Shown here: one piece after another, positions 33,514 through 46,146 of the stretch
Layout: every line of letters starts with the position of its first letter
How positions within the stretch are numbered: the first letter of the stretch is position 1
Source: Bretschneidera sinensis
Taxonomy: Eukaryota > Streptophyta > Magnoliopsida > Brassicales > Akaniaceae
Direction: 5' to 3'
Length of the DNA stretch: 64,000 nucleotides
Assembly (NCBI GenBank): GCA_023935145.1
Contig: CM043705.1
Span: 89,066,084 to 89,130,083 of the forward strand
The notes under the pieces: model-generated
What the model was told of the DNA's origin: nothing
Seen by the model: the letters and a program-made list of their open reading frames with translations, nothing else
Database searches by the model: none
Position numbers and translations under genes: made by a program

Positions 33514-34692
33514 ATGGAAACTATGTGTTTAGAAGGAAGAGATCCTAATAGTCCTCATCTTCTCCATGGAACAAATTTCACCCATTAGGAAGCTCAAATG
33601 AAGATTTTTATTCAAGCTTATGATTATAATGCTTGGTATTTCATTCTTGAAAATAAAAATGATCTTGATGCAAATGATTGTAAATTCATTCAACTAAATG
33701 CTAAAGTTATGAACATGCATTATAGTTCTCTTGATCAAAATGAAGTTGATCAAATTTTCTTATATAAGACTGCAAAAGAAATTTAGGATTTATCGAAGGT
33801 TATACATGGAGGAAATGAGTAAGAAAAGAATTTCAAATTAAAAAGTCTTGTTCATGACTTAGAACATTTTAAAATAAATGAAAACGAATCAATTTTTTAT
33901 TTGCAAACTCGTTTTACCATGCTTGTTAAAACTTTATCTTTTATGGGTAAAATTTATTCTACCGTTGAACTTGTGAAAATATTTCTTAGGTCTTTGTCAA
34001 ATCAATGGAAAATTATTTTGACAAAGTATTTTACAAGTGAAAACTTAGAAGATCTTGTGGAATCCCTCAAGGAGCATGAAAGCTACTTGGCTTACAAAGA
34101 GGATGATTCCACCACATCCTCACCTCTTATAAATATTGAAGATATTAATCATGATGGAGATGATGAAGAAGAAGATGGAGAAACTAGATCGAAAGAAAAA
34201 GAAGTCCATTAATATGCTTTAATGTCTAAGAAACTTTAGAAGTTTGACTCCAAGAAGAATCATTCCATACATCGCAATATGAGGAGAAACTCGAAGAAGA
34301 AGGTTGGAACTTGGAGTGAAGATGGATGTGAAAAAGAAGACTCTAATCTCAAAATGGAAAATTTGTGCTTAATGAAAAAAGATGAGGTAACATCTAAACT
34401 GTCTCTTGATTTTGAGAATGATAAAATATCAAATGTTAAACTTGAAGATGAAAATGAGCTTGAATTTTTGAAGAAGAAAGAAATAAAATTTGTACAAAAA
34501 AGAAAGATAGAGAAACAAAAGAAAAATTATAACAAAGTGAATAATCCCTTAAAGGAACAAAGATTTATAAAAAATCACTTTGCTATAAAAACTCTATCAA
34601 TAAATTCATTTATCATTTCTAATTTTCGTTATGTATATTATAATTGTCATTTGAAGGAAAATATAAAAAAAAAAATAGAAGGAAAATGGTAA
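33514..34692 (+). pseudogene. Sirevirus-type gag remnant
   Basis: The plus frame reads HLLHGTNFTH, a stop, then MKIFIQAYDYNAWYFILEN, followed by the helices SLVHDLEHFKINENESIFYL and STVELVKIFLRSLSNQWKII, all characteristic of Sirevirus gag. An acidic and then lysine-rich region follows up to 34692. At least two in-frame stops (near 33588 and 33785) and a further break between 34212 and 34279 disrupt it. No clear CCHC knuckle was found in the open pieces. Confidence 0.75.
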
Positions 34693-35224
34693 GTGTTGTT
34701 AAGGATATAATTCCATCAAATGTAAAGCTTAATGGACCTAAAATGATTTTGGTTGATAAAGGATAAGCTTACTTTGTTGGAATTTATTTTATTTTTGCAT
34801 TGCATTTTCTTATATATTGTGTTGCATTTAAATTACATGATTTAAAAAAATTGAGATTAAGAAACTACTTTTTGAATTCAGTCTTTCAAATAAAAATTAT
34901 GGTTAGTATTTCAAAAATACATAAAACGTATCTCAATAATGGTTGATATTTGAAAAAGATAGAATTAAAGATTTTCAAAAACTTATGCACTTTTAAAAGC
35001 CATTTATTTGATGTTATTTTGTGATGGGTTAACAATCTTAATTTAAGTTGAGAAATGTGTGATTAGCCATCTAGCATCAAAGTGAAATTATTCAAATGAG
35101 AAATAATCTACCAAGATAAATTGCTTGAGTGAGATTTTTCCATCTACTCAAAGAAGCTTTGTTTTAGTAAAAGAATCTTATATTAGATATGTCTCCACAC
35201 TAAAGAGAAAGGTAACTATTGATA

Positions 35225-38200
35225 CCTTGATAGTGGATGCTCAAAGCACATGACCGGTGATCAAAGTATGTTCAAAGAGCTAACTCTAAAAGATGACGGA
35301 CACGTCACCATTGAAGATAACATTAAGATAAAGATTATCAGGCATGACAAAGTGGGTAAAGATTCTTCGACCATTGACCATATTTTATATGTGCAAAGCC
35401 TTAAGCCAAAATTACTTAGTGTTAGTCAATTATGTAACAAAAGTAACAAAGTCGTATTTGAATCCTCTCATTTTCTAATAATAGACATCAAAAGTAACAA
35501 GATTAAGTTTGTTGGTCATAGACATGATAATTTCTATCTAGTTGATTTAAGATCTTTACATTCGAAATGTGAAAAATGTTTTCCCGCTTTTAGTGAAAAC
35601 CCATGGATATGGCATAGAAGACTTGACCATGTAAACATGGATTTACTTAAAATTATTTGAAGAAAAGATTTAGTTATGGGACTTCCCAAAATAAAATTTG
35701 AAAAAAAACAAAGTTTGTGATGCTTGTCAAATGGGAAAACAAACAATAGTGTTTTTTAAATAAAAAAAATGTGATTTCAACCTCTAGACCATTAGAGCTT
35801 CTATATATGGACTTGTTTGGTCCAATAAGCACCATTAGTCTAAGTGGTCATCAATTTGCTCTTGTTATTGTTGATAATTCTTCAAGATATACATTTGTTA
35901 TTTTTATTGATTATAAGGATGAAGCTTATAAAGGTTCTGTGAACTTTTGTAAGAAAGTTCAAAATGAAAAAATAATTTCTATCTCAAGTATTAGAAGTGC
36001 TCATGGAAAAAAATTTGAAAACCAAAAGTTTTTCAAAATTTTGTGATGAAAATGGATTTGATCACAACTTCTCAACCCCTAGAACTCCTCAACAAAATGG
36101 TGTTGCTGAGAGGAAAAATAGAGTTCTAGAAGAATTTGCTAGAACCATGTTTTGTGAAAATAGTTTACCAAAATATTTTTAAACGAAAGTCGTAAATACT
36201 TCTTGTTATATTTTAAATAGAGTATTAATTAGGCCTATGCTTGATAAAACTCCATATGAACTATGAAAATGTAGAAAGCCTAATATCTCTTATTTTTGTG
36301 CTTTCAGTTGCAAGTGTTTCATTCTAAATAACAATAAAACTAATATAGGCAAATTTGACTCTAAGACTGATGAAGGGATATTCTTAGGATATTCAACCTC
36401 AAGTAAAGCTTATAGAGTCTTTAACAAAAAAACTTTAGTGGTTGAAGAATCCATACATGTTGCTTTTGATGAATTTAACTCAATTAGTACTAGAATAATA
36501 TCTTTTGATGATGATGCAGATTTTATTCCAAGGGTCGATGCATCTACTCCCATTGTTGACCCTAAAGAACGTCAACTTCAAACAAATCAAGAGGTAGATA
36601 CTCCCAATCTTGATCAACCTTCTACAAGTCAACAAGGAAATGGACTTCCCAAATATTTGAGGTATGTGAATTATCATCCAATCGATCAAGTGATTGGTGA
36701 TTCGTCACAAGAGGGTAAGAACTCGATCCTCTATGAGAAATATTTGTAATTGTGTAGATTATTTATCTCAAATAGAACCTAAAATTTTTGTTGAAGCCAA
36801 AAAAGATGTTGATTGGATAAATGTTATGCAATAAGAGTTAAATCAATTTGAAAGAAATAAAGTGTGGACTTTTGTTTATAGACCAAAGAATCATACTATC
36901 ACAGGAACTAAATTGGTATTTAGAAACAAAATGGTTGAAAATGAAATTGTAACTTGGAACAAGGCTAGACTTGTTGCTAAGGGTTGCAATCAAGAAGAAG
37001 GAATAGACTTTGATGAAACCTATGTTCACGTGGTTAGATTAGAATCTATTCATATGTTACTAGCCTTTGCATGCTTTAAAAACTTTAAGCTATTTCAAAT
37101 GGATGTGAAAAGTGCATTTTTAAATAGCTTTATAGAAGAAGAGGTTTATGTTGAACAATCTTTTAGTTTTGAAGATCCTAACCTTCCAAACCATGTCTAC
37201 AAGCTATCTAAAGCTCTCTATGGGTTTAAGCAAGCTCCAAGAACATAGTATGAAAGGTTAAGTAAGTTTTTACTTGAAAATGGTTTTACAAGAGGAAAAA
37301 TAGATATTCTTTTTACAAAAACTTATAAACATGATACTCTCTTAGTCCAAATTTATGTTGATGATATTATATTTGGTGCCTCTAATGAATCTTTGTGCCA
37401 AAAAATTGTTAAGTGTATGCAAGGCGAATTTGAGATGAGTGTCATGGAAAAGCTTAAATACTTCCTTGAACTTCAAATCAAACAATTGAAAGGAGGCATT
37501 TTTATCAGTCAATCCAAATACATTAAGGATTTGCTAAAGAGTTTTGGGATGGAGAACTCAAAGTCTCTTGGAACTCCCATGAGCACTTTTACAAAACTTG
37601 ACTTGGATGAGGGAGATAAGTATGTAGATATTAAGACTTATAGAAGTATGATAGGAACTTTACTATATTTAACTGTAAGTAGACCCGATATAATGTTTAG
37701 TGTATGTATGTGTGCTAGATTCCAAGCTAATCCTAAGTTGTAAAAAGAATTTTGAGATATTTGAACGGTACTCAAAATTTAGGACTATGGTATTCAAGAA
37801 AATTATCTCAGATGCTGATTATGCTAGTTGTAGAATTGATAGAAAAAGTACTAGTGGAACATACTAATTTCTAGGTTCCATGTTAACGTTTTAGTTTTCA
37901 AAAAAACAAAATTCAGTTGCATTATCAACTACCGAAGCTAAATATGTGGCCGCCAGTAGTTGTTGTGCACAAATTTTATGGATAAAACAGTAACTAGAAG
38001 ACTATGACATGTGTTTTCAAAATATTTCAATTTTATGCGACAACACTAGTGCCATTAATCTTACCAAAAACCCAATTCAACATTCTAGGATCAAACATAA
38101 TAAGAATAGATAACACTTTGTAAGAGATTATGCTAAAAAAGGTGATTTCAAACTTGAATTCATACCTACAGAAGATCAGATTGTTGATATTCTTACTAAA

Positions 38201-38260
38201 CCTTTAAATAAAGAAAGCTTTTATAGAATTAGAACGCTAATGGTCTTGAAAAACTTTTGA
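35225..38260 (+). pseudogene. Sirevirus-type pol remnant (protease, integrase, RT, RNase H)
   Basis: Pieces in order: protease/pre-integrase (LDSGCSKHMTGDQSMF and LSVSQLCNKSNKVVF, 35225-35660), integrase (LLYMDLFGPISTISLSGH near 35800; TPQQNGVAERKNRVLEEFAR, 36090-36150), reverse transcriptase (KARLVAKGCNQEEGIDFDET, QMDVKSAFLNSFIEEEVYVE, and IYVDDIIFGASN near 37350), and RNase H (SDADYASCRIDRKSTS near 37810; EDQIVDILTKPLNKESF near 38175). Frame changes occur at about 35660, 36050, 36200 and 37250, and stops are frequent, so no functional polyprotein exists. Confidence 0.85.
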
Positions 38261-38706
38261 ATGTCTATATGTTTAATTGTATATGCATTCTTTATGGTTT
38301 TTTACTTATAATTCGATGTTTTAGATGCATGATTTTAACGGGAGCTTTATCCTTCCTCTTCCTTTTGTAATGTTGACAAAAAGGGGGGAGAAGAATCTAA
38401 AGACTTATTGTTAATGCTAATGACGTTTTGTTGCTACTTATTGTTGCGTTTTTATATCGTTTTATGCATGCTATTGGTACTTGAACTCTTTTTCTCATCA
38501 AGAAAGGGGGAGAAAAGTCTTTAAAGTTACTATGCTTGGTTATTTATATATTGCTTGGTTGGTTGGATATAAAATTGATCTCTTATGCAGGAGGAAATAT
38601 TGAAAATACAGAAGAAACTCTGTCAAAATTTCTGTAAAATCGCAACACTTACATTTTCTTAAAATATTTTTCAAAATAGTTTTGTCATCATCAAAAAATG
38701 GGAGAT

Positions 38707-38951
38707 TGTTGATCCCATATTTATTTTGATAATGACAAAACATATTATTGTGTTAATTCTCTTTATCTAGTCTTATTTCGATTTTAAGGGTAAAGAAACG
38801 CACGTTAGAAACAATGTGCGATCAATAGAACCTTGAAGTATTTCTGAAGACTTAGAAGCAAAGTAAGAGATTAATAGTCTAGTAAATATTAAATTCTTTG
38901 TTAATATCTCTCTATGCTCTTAGATCAATTATGGCTCAAAGATTAAAATGT
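38707..38951 (+). repeat. 3' LTR (first 245 bp) of the Sirevirus-type element
   Basis: Starts TGTTGATCCC directly after a purine tract (AAAAAATGGGAGAT) and matches the 5' LTR until about 38951 (AAAGATTAAAATG). After that the sequence is unrelated, so the LTR is truncated or interrupted. Confidence 0.85.
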
Positions 38952-39512
38952 ATTCATTTATTCCAATCATATATTCCATTCTTATTATGTTGCTTTACAA
39001 TTGAAATAAAAGAAAGAGTGAAAAAATAAATAACGATTACATGAAAAAATTATGGAAAAGTAAACCCCAAAATACACCCATATCTAAAAAAATAAAATAA
39101 ATAAATCCATCAACGATAGCATAAACTAAATAAATAAATTCATCCATGATCATTAATAAATAAAACATCAACTACTTTAACCATTCAAAGCATCTAATTT
39201 AAATTGAGAACATCTATTCAACCATGCATTAATCAATGAAAACACAAATATCTCATCCAAGTAAATATTAATTCAATAATCAAGCAAAGTTTAATAATGT
39301 CATCAATTAAACAAAAAATAATTATAAAAAGAGAGGATAACAACTAATTCTTCTCAGATCAAGCACATAATTATGAAGAATCAATTATATAACATATAGA
39401 ACATGAAGGACAAAAATTAAGCATGCATAAACATCACACAAGCATGACATTATGTGATCATCCAACCAAAGAGAAACTACAACATATTTATACTATACCA
39501 TTTTATCCATAA
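38952..39512. other. no recognisable feature
   Basis: AT-rich sequence between the truncated Sirevirus LTR and the gypsy-type LTR. No open frame of note and no repeat structure recognised. Confidence 0.5.
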
Positions 39513-40039
39513 ATGTTGTGCAAAAATATACCTAAATTAATAAGCAAATATTTAAACAGTTTTACTTGCAAGTGCACAAGGTCAAAAGTAGTATAGTGTG
39601 CAAATGTGAGATCATCTCCACAGGAATTGGTGAATTTCACTTTAGAATTCGTTTCGCAATATAAAATGATAGAAATAAATATTGAGTTTGAATTTGATAA
39701 TGATTGAAACATAGGGCTTTGATAGCCACCACTAATCATACTTTCCCAATAAGTAATGTGCCAATGCTCTAATTATACTATGAATACCTAATGTTGTCAA
39801 CCTAAGGACATGGTGTATACTCCTTAAGCTATTGATTTCCCTAAGTCATGAGTCATGCATGGTGTATACTCTAACTTTTTTCTTTCTTAAAGGATTTAGC
39901 ATGGTATATACTAAGTTGTTCTTTAAGAGAGTATAAGTTCTGTGAAAATCGACAAACACACAAAACCTAGGGCATGTTATATACTCTCAGTTTCCTATGT
40001 TGATTAACCCAAGAATCCGGCGTGGATTTCTTTTGTTAC

Positions 40040-41619
40040 TGTTGACTCTGAATGATTTTGATAGTGACAAAAATCTTAATTAAGCACTAATGAATATTAC
40101 TTAAGTAATACAGATTGTTAATAGTGCTTATACATCAAAGGAGATCAAGATTGTAGAAATTGGTGAATCAAAGTTGATGATCTCAAAAGCCAATAAGCTC
40201 TCCAAAAGATCAAATTCAAGGAGAATAATTGAAATGCAACTTCAAAGACAATAGAGATAAATTATAGGTTTGAATCCTAAGATACTCTTTGTAAGCATTT
40301 CAATTGTTAGGAGCTAATTATATTTGCATTGCGTTTTATTTTATAGTCTTAATTAATTGAAGATGTAAAATTTCCACGTGATTTTATTAAATGCAAATAA
40401 ATTCTTTGGGCTCAATACTTAAAATTACTTGAGCATTTGTAATATATCATTCTTCATATATCTTGCACACATATTATGCTTAAATTTATAATATGTTTTG
40501 TCATCACCAAAAATGCCTTAATCAAGAAATTTATTAGATTAATTTTGATGATAACAAAACACTTTTGAAGTGTTTAACTTGTGTGTTTAATGTGCAAGAA
40601 AGTTTGATTCAAATAGGAGATTTTTTGGAACTAAAAAATCCAAAAAGAATAAAGAGATATGAAAAAAATTGATGTTGAAAACACTGTTCATCCTGAAAAC
40701 ACTTTAGCAACGCTCAAACAGTGACCCAGTCGACTGGGTGAATAGTACAATCGACTGGTAAAACGGGTAGAAGGTTCCCAGTCGACTAGTAATACTGTAG
40801 CACTAAAAATGTGATTTTTAAAGAGGACCCAGTCGACTGGAAGTTCAAAAATATGACCGTTGGGACTCGAAATCTGTGATTTTAAAGGCACAAACATTTC
40901 AAATTAAAGTCTAACGGCCATATTAATTCATGGCTATATAAACCCACTCAATTCAGCATTCAACAAGAAGGAGATGACATTCAAAAAGAGAAGAACACAC
41001 ACAATCAAGTCATTCATTCTTTGAAACTCAAAAAAGCTTTGAAATACTCATGTTGAGCCATTCTTCAAGCTTTACTTTGAAAGAGAGACAATATTCAGTT
41101 GTATAAGCTTTCATTTGCTGTCTCTCTACCATTTACTTTACAACATTTATTGTAAAGGGATTACTTCCGAGAGGAAGGGGATTACTTCCTAGAGGAAGGG
41201 GATAGCTTCCGAGAGGAAAGGATTGTAAGGTTTGTACAACACCAGTGAAGTTGTACGACTAAGTTTCTTAGTGGATTACTTCAAGGAGGTTCCTTGAAGA
41301 GAGTGGACGTAGGGTCGGAACAAATCTGATATTGCCGAACCACTATAAGCTAAGTTTGCATCTCTCTAACTCTATCTCCTTAATTACTTTCATAATTACT
41401 TGCTTATAATTATTTATTATTCAAGTAAATGAGATTGGTTGCTTAATTATTTTATAATTCAATTATCATTTCTATATTAAGCAATAAACTCTCTCATCTT
41501 TGTGCTAGTAATTTAGAAAGATTTAATTCCGCATATATTTTGATATTTGAGATTGCAAAAAGTATTTAATTTTTTAATACCCAATTCACCCCCTTCTTGG
41601 ATTGAAACTTTAGTCTACA
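40040..41619 (+). mobile_element. Sirevirus-like LTR element nested in the gypsy-type LTR
   Basis: Flanked by identical 5-bp duplications GTTAC (40035-40039 and 41620-41624). It begins TGTTGACTCTGAATGATTTTGATAGTGACAAAA-like text, similar to the Sirevirus LTR start at 38707, and ends TAGTCTACA like the LTR end at 33457. A second LTR-like start (TTAGATTAATTTTGATGATAAC) occurs near 40530, preceded by TTTTGTCATCACC. It is therefore either one 1.58-kb solo LTR or a partial 5' LTR joined to a 3' LTR after an internal deletion. No coding sequence remains. Confidence 0.8.
40722..40852. repeat. CCAGTCGACTGG palindrome cluster
   Basis: Within 130 bp there are four copies or variants of CCCAGTCGACTGG (near 40727, 40750, 40780 and 40830). 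The core GTCGAC is shared with the palindromes of the other Sirevirus LTR at 32.6-32.8 kb, but the outer bases differ. Confidence 0.85.
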
Positions 41620-42059
41620 GTTACTATTGTCAGACCTAGGACTCGGTCATCCAAATTGATCTAACTAACTAATTCATATCACATGCATATGTTGATCAGG
41701 CAAACACATATGAGAAATTCAATAAAACAGGCATTAATCAATTAAAGTATCATAACATAGCTATTGCAAAGGCAACAATACTTATATATGAAAAAGCATA
41801 ATTAGGGCTTCAGTTGAGCCCTATTAGTAAGCTAGTTACACATGGTGGTGATGTTACACATTTTCATAATGTGTAAATTCATAAACCCGAAAAATACTGT
41901 GGAGAAGAGTCGTCAATTCGTCTCCAAAGCTTAAAATTAAAAAGAGAATACTGTTTCTGTGTTTTACAAGTCTATTTATAGGGTCTTAAGACATCTAGAA
42001 ATCCTAGCCAGAAAAACAGAACCCTAACCCTACTTTCCAAAACAGGTGATGTCGTTTTA

Positions 42060-42155
42060 CTGCACGGGTGTGCTCGATCTCATGTTAGTGCGCTCGAGCG
42101 CAACACGAGTGCTGGTGCACTCGATCGCACACTTCTGTGCTCGATCATACTGTGT
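42060..42155. repeat. CTCGAGCGCA / CTCGATCGCA motif cluster
   Basis: Four related phrases (GTGCTCGATCTCA, GTGCGCTCGAGCGCA, GTGCACTCGATCGCAC, GTGCTCGATCAT) lie within about 95 bp of the gypsy-type LTR. Two are near-palindromes. Confidence 0.7.
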
Positions 42156-42334
42156 GCAGTTTCCAGCTCTTCTAGTTCTTGTTCTCCAAACCAGATAATG
42201 CTCCATTTTCTCCAAGAACCTATAAAAACACAGAAAATACAAAAAATGAATTAAAATAGAATAAAATGTGTAAACTAAGAGCTTAACAAATGTAAATTAA
42301 TGGGCTTAAATATGAATATTTAAGCACTTATCAA

Positions 42335-44464
42335 ACAGCATGCAAGATCACAAAGTTTCTTATCAAAACATGTTCTTTTAAGGCATAAACTTAAACATGC
42401 TCAATTACTTTGATTCGTGAATAATAATCCTAAGTCATGTTATTAAAATGTTTATAAATATCATAGAATACGTATAAACAAGTATGTAAGCATACAAACA
42501 TGTGAATTAAACAAAAGTATCAAAAAGGAAACAAAATACAAACTTCGAGCAATCCCAAGTCAGGAAGTTGTCCTCTTTTACCTACCTTCGTTTTTTTGTC
42601 CTGTATTCAAAAGTGTTTTAATTCAAAATAACATGTGAAAAAAGTTGTAATATCACATATTAACAATATCTAAGCAATAAATGACAATTAAACACGAAAT
42701 TAAACAAAAGATAATTTATGGAACAAAAGTTACTTCTTGAGAAAGAAAGTTATGAACTTTGAGAGAAATATGAGATTTATTTTACCTTTGAAGTGTGAAA
42801 ATAACTCTGTAAGGATCAACAAGAGACTTTTGGACATTCCTTGAGTGATAATGCATGGACTTAAGATGTCACAAAACCTTCATTCTTTTCTTGAAATGGT
42901 GGTTTCTTTGGTCCATTCAAGAAGATGTTTTTGCTATATCAGAACGATTCTTTGCTTCATTCTTTATTTACCTTGATTAAATAATGATTTATCATGAAAA
43001 ATCTTCTTAATTATTCACAAAATTTGAACTTAAGTGACAAAAATTAGGGTTTAGGTTAAATTTTCTTGTGTTTCTCTCACTAAAATTGTTTATTTTTTCT
43101 TTTCTATCTAATTCTATTAAAAAAATGAGACTTTAATGAAAATACTGCCAAATTCCCTTTTTAAGGTGTTAACAAGATGTATTTATAGGTTTTAGAAAGT
43201 CTTATTAGGGTTAGGAACAAGCTTTGGCCGTCTTAAGAGAATATACATGTGTTTATAGAAATTTCCAGAACTAAAATCCCATATTGATTAGGAAAAAAGA
43301 TAAATTTAGGACATTGACTTCAAACAAGCATAGCTCACTCAATTTTAATCGTTTTGAAGTGATTTTGAACTTTTTGGAAGAAAAAAAGTCTATTTTCAAG
43401 ATCAATTAACATTTCTCACAAATTTTAAATCGTTTTAAAATGATACTCAAAATACCACAATTGGTCAGTTTTGGAGTTCTTTTGGTAAAAAAATAATTTC
43501 TCTCAAACCACTTATTGATTTGAGGTATATCAAAAGAAAGAAAATAACATTTCTATCATGTTGTAAAATGGCACTTTATCAGATTTTGTAGATTAAAAAT
43601 TATGAGGCTCAGAAGTTAGGTTCTCAAACCACTGAAAGTATTTGGATCCTCTCCATTTAAGAATTAAAATTCATGGTAAGATTGAATGTCATCATGATAA
43701 ATCTAGATCTGGATCATTTCCATTTGATGATGTGGTATTCAACCACATTTTGTTTTATGAAAATTTCTTTTTCTATCCTTAAATCCTTTTCCTTATTAAA
43801 TTCATTTACCCTTCAATCAATCATAACTATAGTAAACATTCAAACTCGATGAATATCACATCTTAAATGCGCGCACAAATGGTTATCTTTATTGTTTTTA
43901 ATGAGCCAATATAAGGGGATTATTATTTATCAAGAGGTATAAATCTTGCGGTGTCTACATCAAGTCAACTTGGCTATCATCAAGGAATAAACTCATAGAA
44001 TTATGAATAGTTGCAACAATCTCATCACGAATAACTAATGGAAGCATTATCTTGTAATAAATGAATTTAAGGAATATTAGAACTCGCATCAAACCCCAAA
44101 TTAAAACTTATGAATGAATGTTTCCACATAAGCTTCATAAGAAAGCAAAAGAAATGGCTCCATAACCCGCTCAACTGAAAGAAATTAAGTTCATCCAAAG
44201 CATTTTAAAACGAAGAAAAATGTAATCACATAAATTGACTTTCTTTATATGGATTCCTCACCCCACCTCGTTTTCCTTCCTTTAACATAACAACTTTCTT
44301 CTTAGCATATTGTATGAATATTCAACTGAACTTTACTAGATTGAAACATTCCATAAAGGCTTTCTAATTAAGAAATCATAGTAAAAAATAAAAGTATTAA
44401 ATTCATTTGAATTTAATGATCAAAGCCAATAATGTTGCTTTGTATATAATGTATGGTAAAATAA
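42335..44464. other. no recognisable feature
   Basis: AT-rich sequence with no long open frame, no domain hit by eye and no defined repeat borders. It may be old retrotransposon interior, but nothing supports a specific call. Confidence 0.5.
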
Positions 44465-45129
44465 TATTGGGATTAAACCCAAAATTTGAATGATGAGCAG
44501 AAGGCTCGCCCAAAATTGATAGGGGTTTGATTGTGTAGAGGCAAACTCGACCTAGGAATTGAAAGCTTGACCGGTGTTGGGACTTGTGGCACTTTATTTA
44601 TGCCTTTGACTATCTTGGTGTGGTGACCTATGCATCTTGGTATCAAGAACTTAATTAAGTATAATTGGTGTGAAGACCAATGCATCTTGGTAACCAACAC
44701 TTTATTAAGTATATGATCATGTATCAATTGAAGGCTTAGATTTGGTAGGCTTGTTGAAGTCTATAAATATGAGCATAAAGAGAGGTAGTCATCACCCTAT
44801 CCCTTAAGTAGGAATAGCTAATTAGATGTAGGGTCTAGCAAACCAAACACCAATATCCAAGGGTTGAGTGAACATTGGGTGTATTAGGGTTTTGGGTTGT
44901 GAGATTTAAGAGAGTTTTCACACGGTTTTTGTTTGAAAAATTGTGTACTTTTGTGTAGTGAGTTTTGACAGCTTTCCTCCTTTCAAATGTGGCAAAGAGT
45001 GGAATAGTGATTGACTCGTGGACGTAAGCAAAGAGATGTGTTGAACCACGTTAAAATTCTTGTGTTCCTATCTCTTTATTTTTGTTATTGTTATTACGTA
45101 ATTATTGATTAGGTGTTAGATTCCCAACA
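44465..45129 (+). repeat. 5' LTR of the mini element
   Basis: About 665 bp. It contains a repeated phrase: GGTGTGGTGACCTATGCATCTTGGTA, about 70 bp later, returns as a variant with GTGTGAAGACCAATGCATCTTGG. The 3' LTR has one extra copy, explaining the length difference. Confidence 0.85.
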
Positions 45130-45452
45130 AATTGGTATTAGAGCAAGGTTATACATTATCACTAAATTGTTGAATACTAAGTTATTAGAGGATGAGTATT
45201 TGCCAACTTGAAAAGATGACCTAGTCACGATGTTATTGGTGGGCAAGAAAGTTTGATGGATGGGAGGTTACGCGGTACCTTCGGAGAGAAATTAGTAATA
45301 GAGGCCATGTGTGTTCATGAATGAAAAATTATTCATGACTATACCGGGTGATGAGCCAAACAAAGAGAAAGAATGAAACACTTCAAGGAAAGAAGATGAA
45401 AGATCAAGATCCAAGTCTGTTGAAGATCAGATTTTAGGCCTAAGTGGAGAAT

Positions 45453-46146
45453 TGTTGGGATTAGGCCCAAAATCTTAATGATGAGTAAAAGACGGGTCCA
45501 AAACTGATGGGGGTTCGATTAGGTAGAGGCAAACCCGACCCAATAATTGAAAGCTTGACCAGTATTGGGACTAGTGGCTCTTTATTTATGACTTTGACTA
45601 TTTTGATGTGGTGACCTGTGCATTTTGGTATCAAGAACTTAATTAAGTATGGTTGGTGTGAAGACCGATGCATCTTGAAAAATGACTCTGTGTGAAGACC
45701 CATGCATCTTGGTAACCAATACTTTATTAAATATTTGACCATGTATTATTTGAAGGCTTAGACTTGGTAGGCTTGTTGAAGCCAATAAATTTGAGCATCA
45801 AGAAAGGTAGTCCTCACCCTATTCCTTTAGTAGGAATAAATGGTCAGATGTAGGGTCTAGCAAACCAAACACCAATATCCAAGGGTTGAGGGAACATTGA
45901 GTGTATTGGGGTGTCAAGTTGTGATATTGAGGAGAGTTTTGACACTGTTTTTGCTTGAAAAATGTGTACTTTTGTGTGAGTTTTAGTAGCTTTCATTTTC
46001 CAAAAGTTACAAAGAGTGGAATAGTGATTGACTCGTGAATATAGACAAAGCGGTGTGCTGAACCATGTTAAAATTATTGTGTTCTTTTTTCTTTATTTTT
46101 ACTATTATTATTGCGTAGTTGTTGGTTGGGTGTCAAATTCCCAACA
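45453..46146 (+). repeat. 3' LTR of the mini element
   Basis: 694 bp, starting TGTTGGGATTAGGCCC and ending CAAATTCCCAACA. It carries an additional GTGAAGACC-CATGCATCTTGG unit near 45690 compared with the 5' LTR. Confidence 0.85.

Larger units (their letters stand above)
32279..38951 (+). mobile_element. Sirevirus-type Ty1/copia, old and truncated at the 3' LTR
   Basis: Plus-strand order: long 5' LTR (32279-33457), primer site (33460-33471), gag (about 33560-34212), a variable region (34279-34692), protease and pre-integrase (35225-35660), integrase (to about 36182), reverse transcriptase (36838-37743), RNase H (37744 to about 38260), a 440-bp stretch with several purine-tract motifs, then the first 245 bp of the 3' LTR (38707-38951). 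Long LTRs with palindromes, a gag starting with a G-T-N-F/Y-x-x-W/H-x-x-x-M-K-I-F-I motif and multiple GGGGGAGA tracts are features of Sireviruses. The two LTR starts differ at roughly 20 of about 200 comparable bases by eye, so the insertion is old. Confidence 0.85.
39513..42334 (-). repeat. Ty3/gypsy-type LTR, split by a nested element
   Basis: On the minus strand it starts TGATAAGTGCTTAAATATTC (from 42334). Near its other end it carries TCCTGTGGAGATGATCTCAC followed by GACCTTGTGCACTTGCAAG, a combination seen at the ends of Athila/Tat-type gypsy LTRs. Without the nested 1.58-kb insertion it would be about 1.2 kb. No gag-pol lies on either side, so it looks like a solo LTR. The low-coordinate border and a target duplication could not be confirmed. 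Confidence 0.5.
44465..46146 (+). mobile_element. non-autonomous mini LTR element (large LTRs, 323-bp interior)
   Basis: Two related direct repeats (44465-45129, about 665 bp, and 45453-46146, 694 bp) start (T)ATTGGGATTA / TGTTGGGATTA and end GATTCCCAACA / AATTCCCAACA. Each is thus bounded by TGTTGGG...CCCAACA. The interior starts with TGGTATTAGAGCAAGG, a tRNA-Met-type primer site, and ends with the purine-rich AAGTGGAGAA before the second LTR. Near-matching duplications (AATAA / AATAT) flank it. No protein domain is encoded, so it must depend on another copia for movement. LTR differences are numerous, so the insertion is old. Confidence 0.85.
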
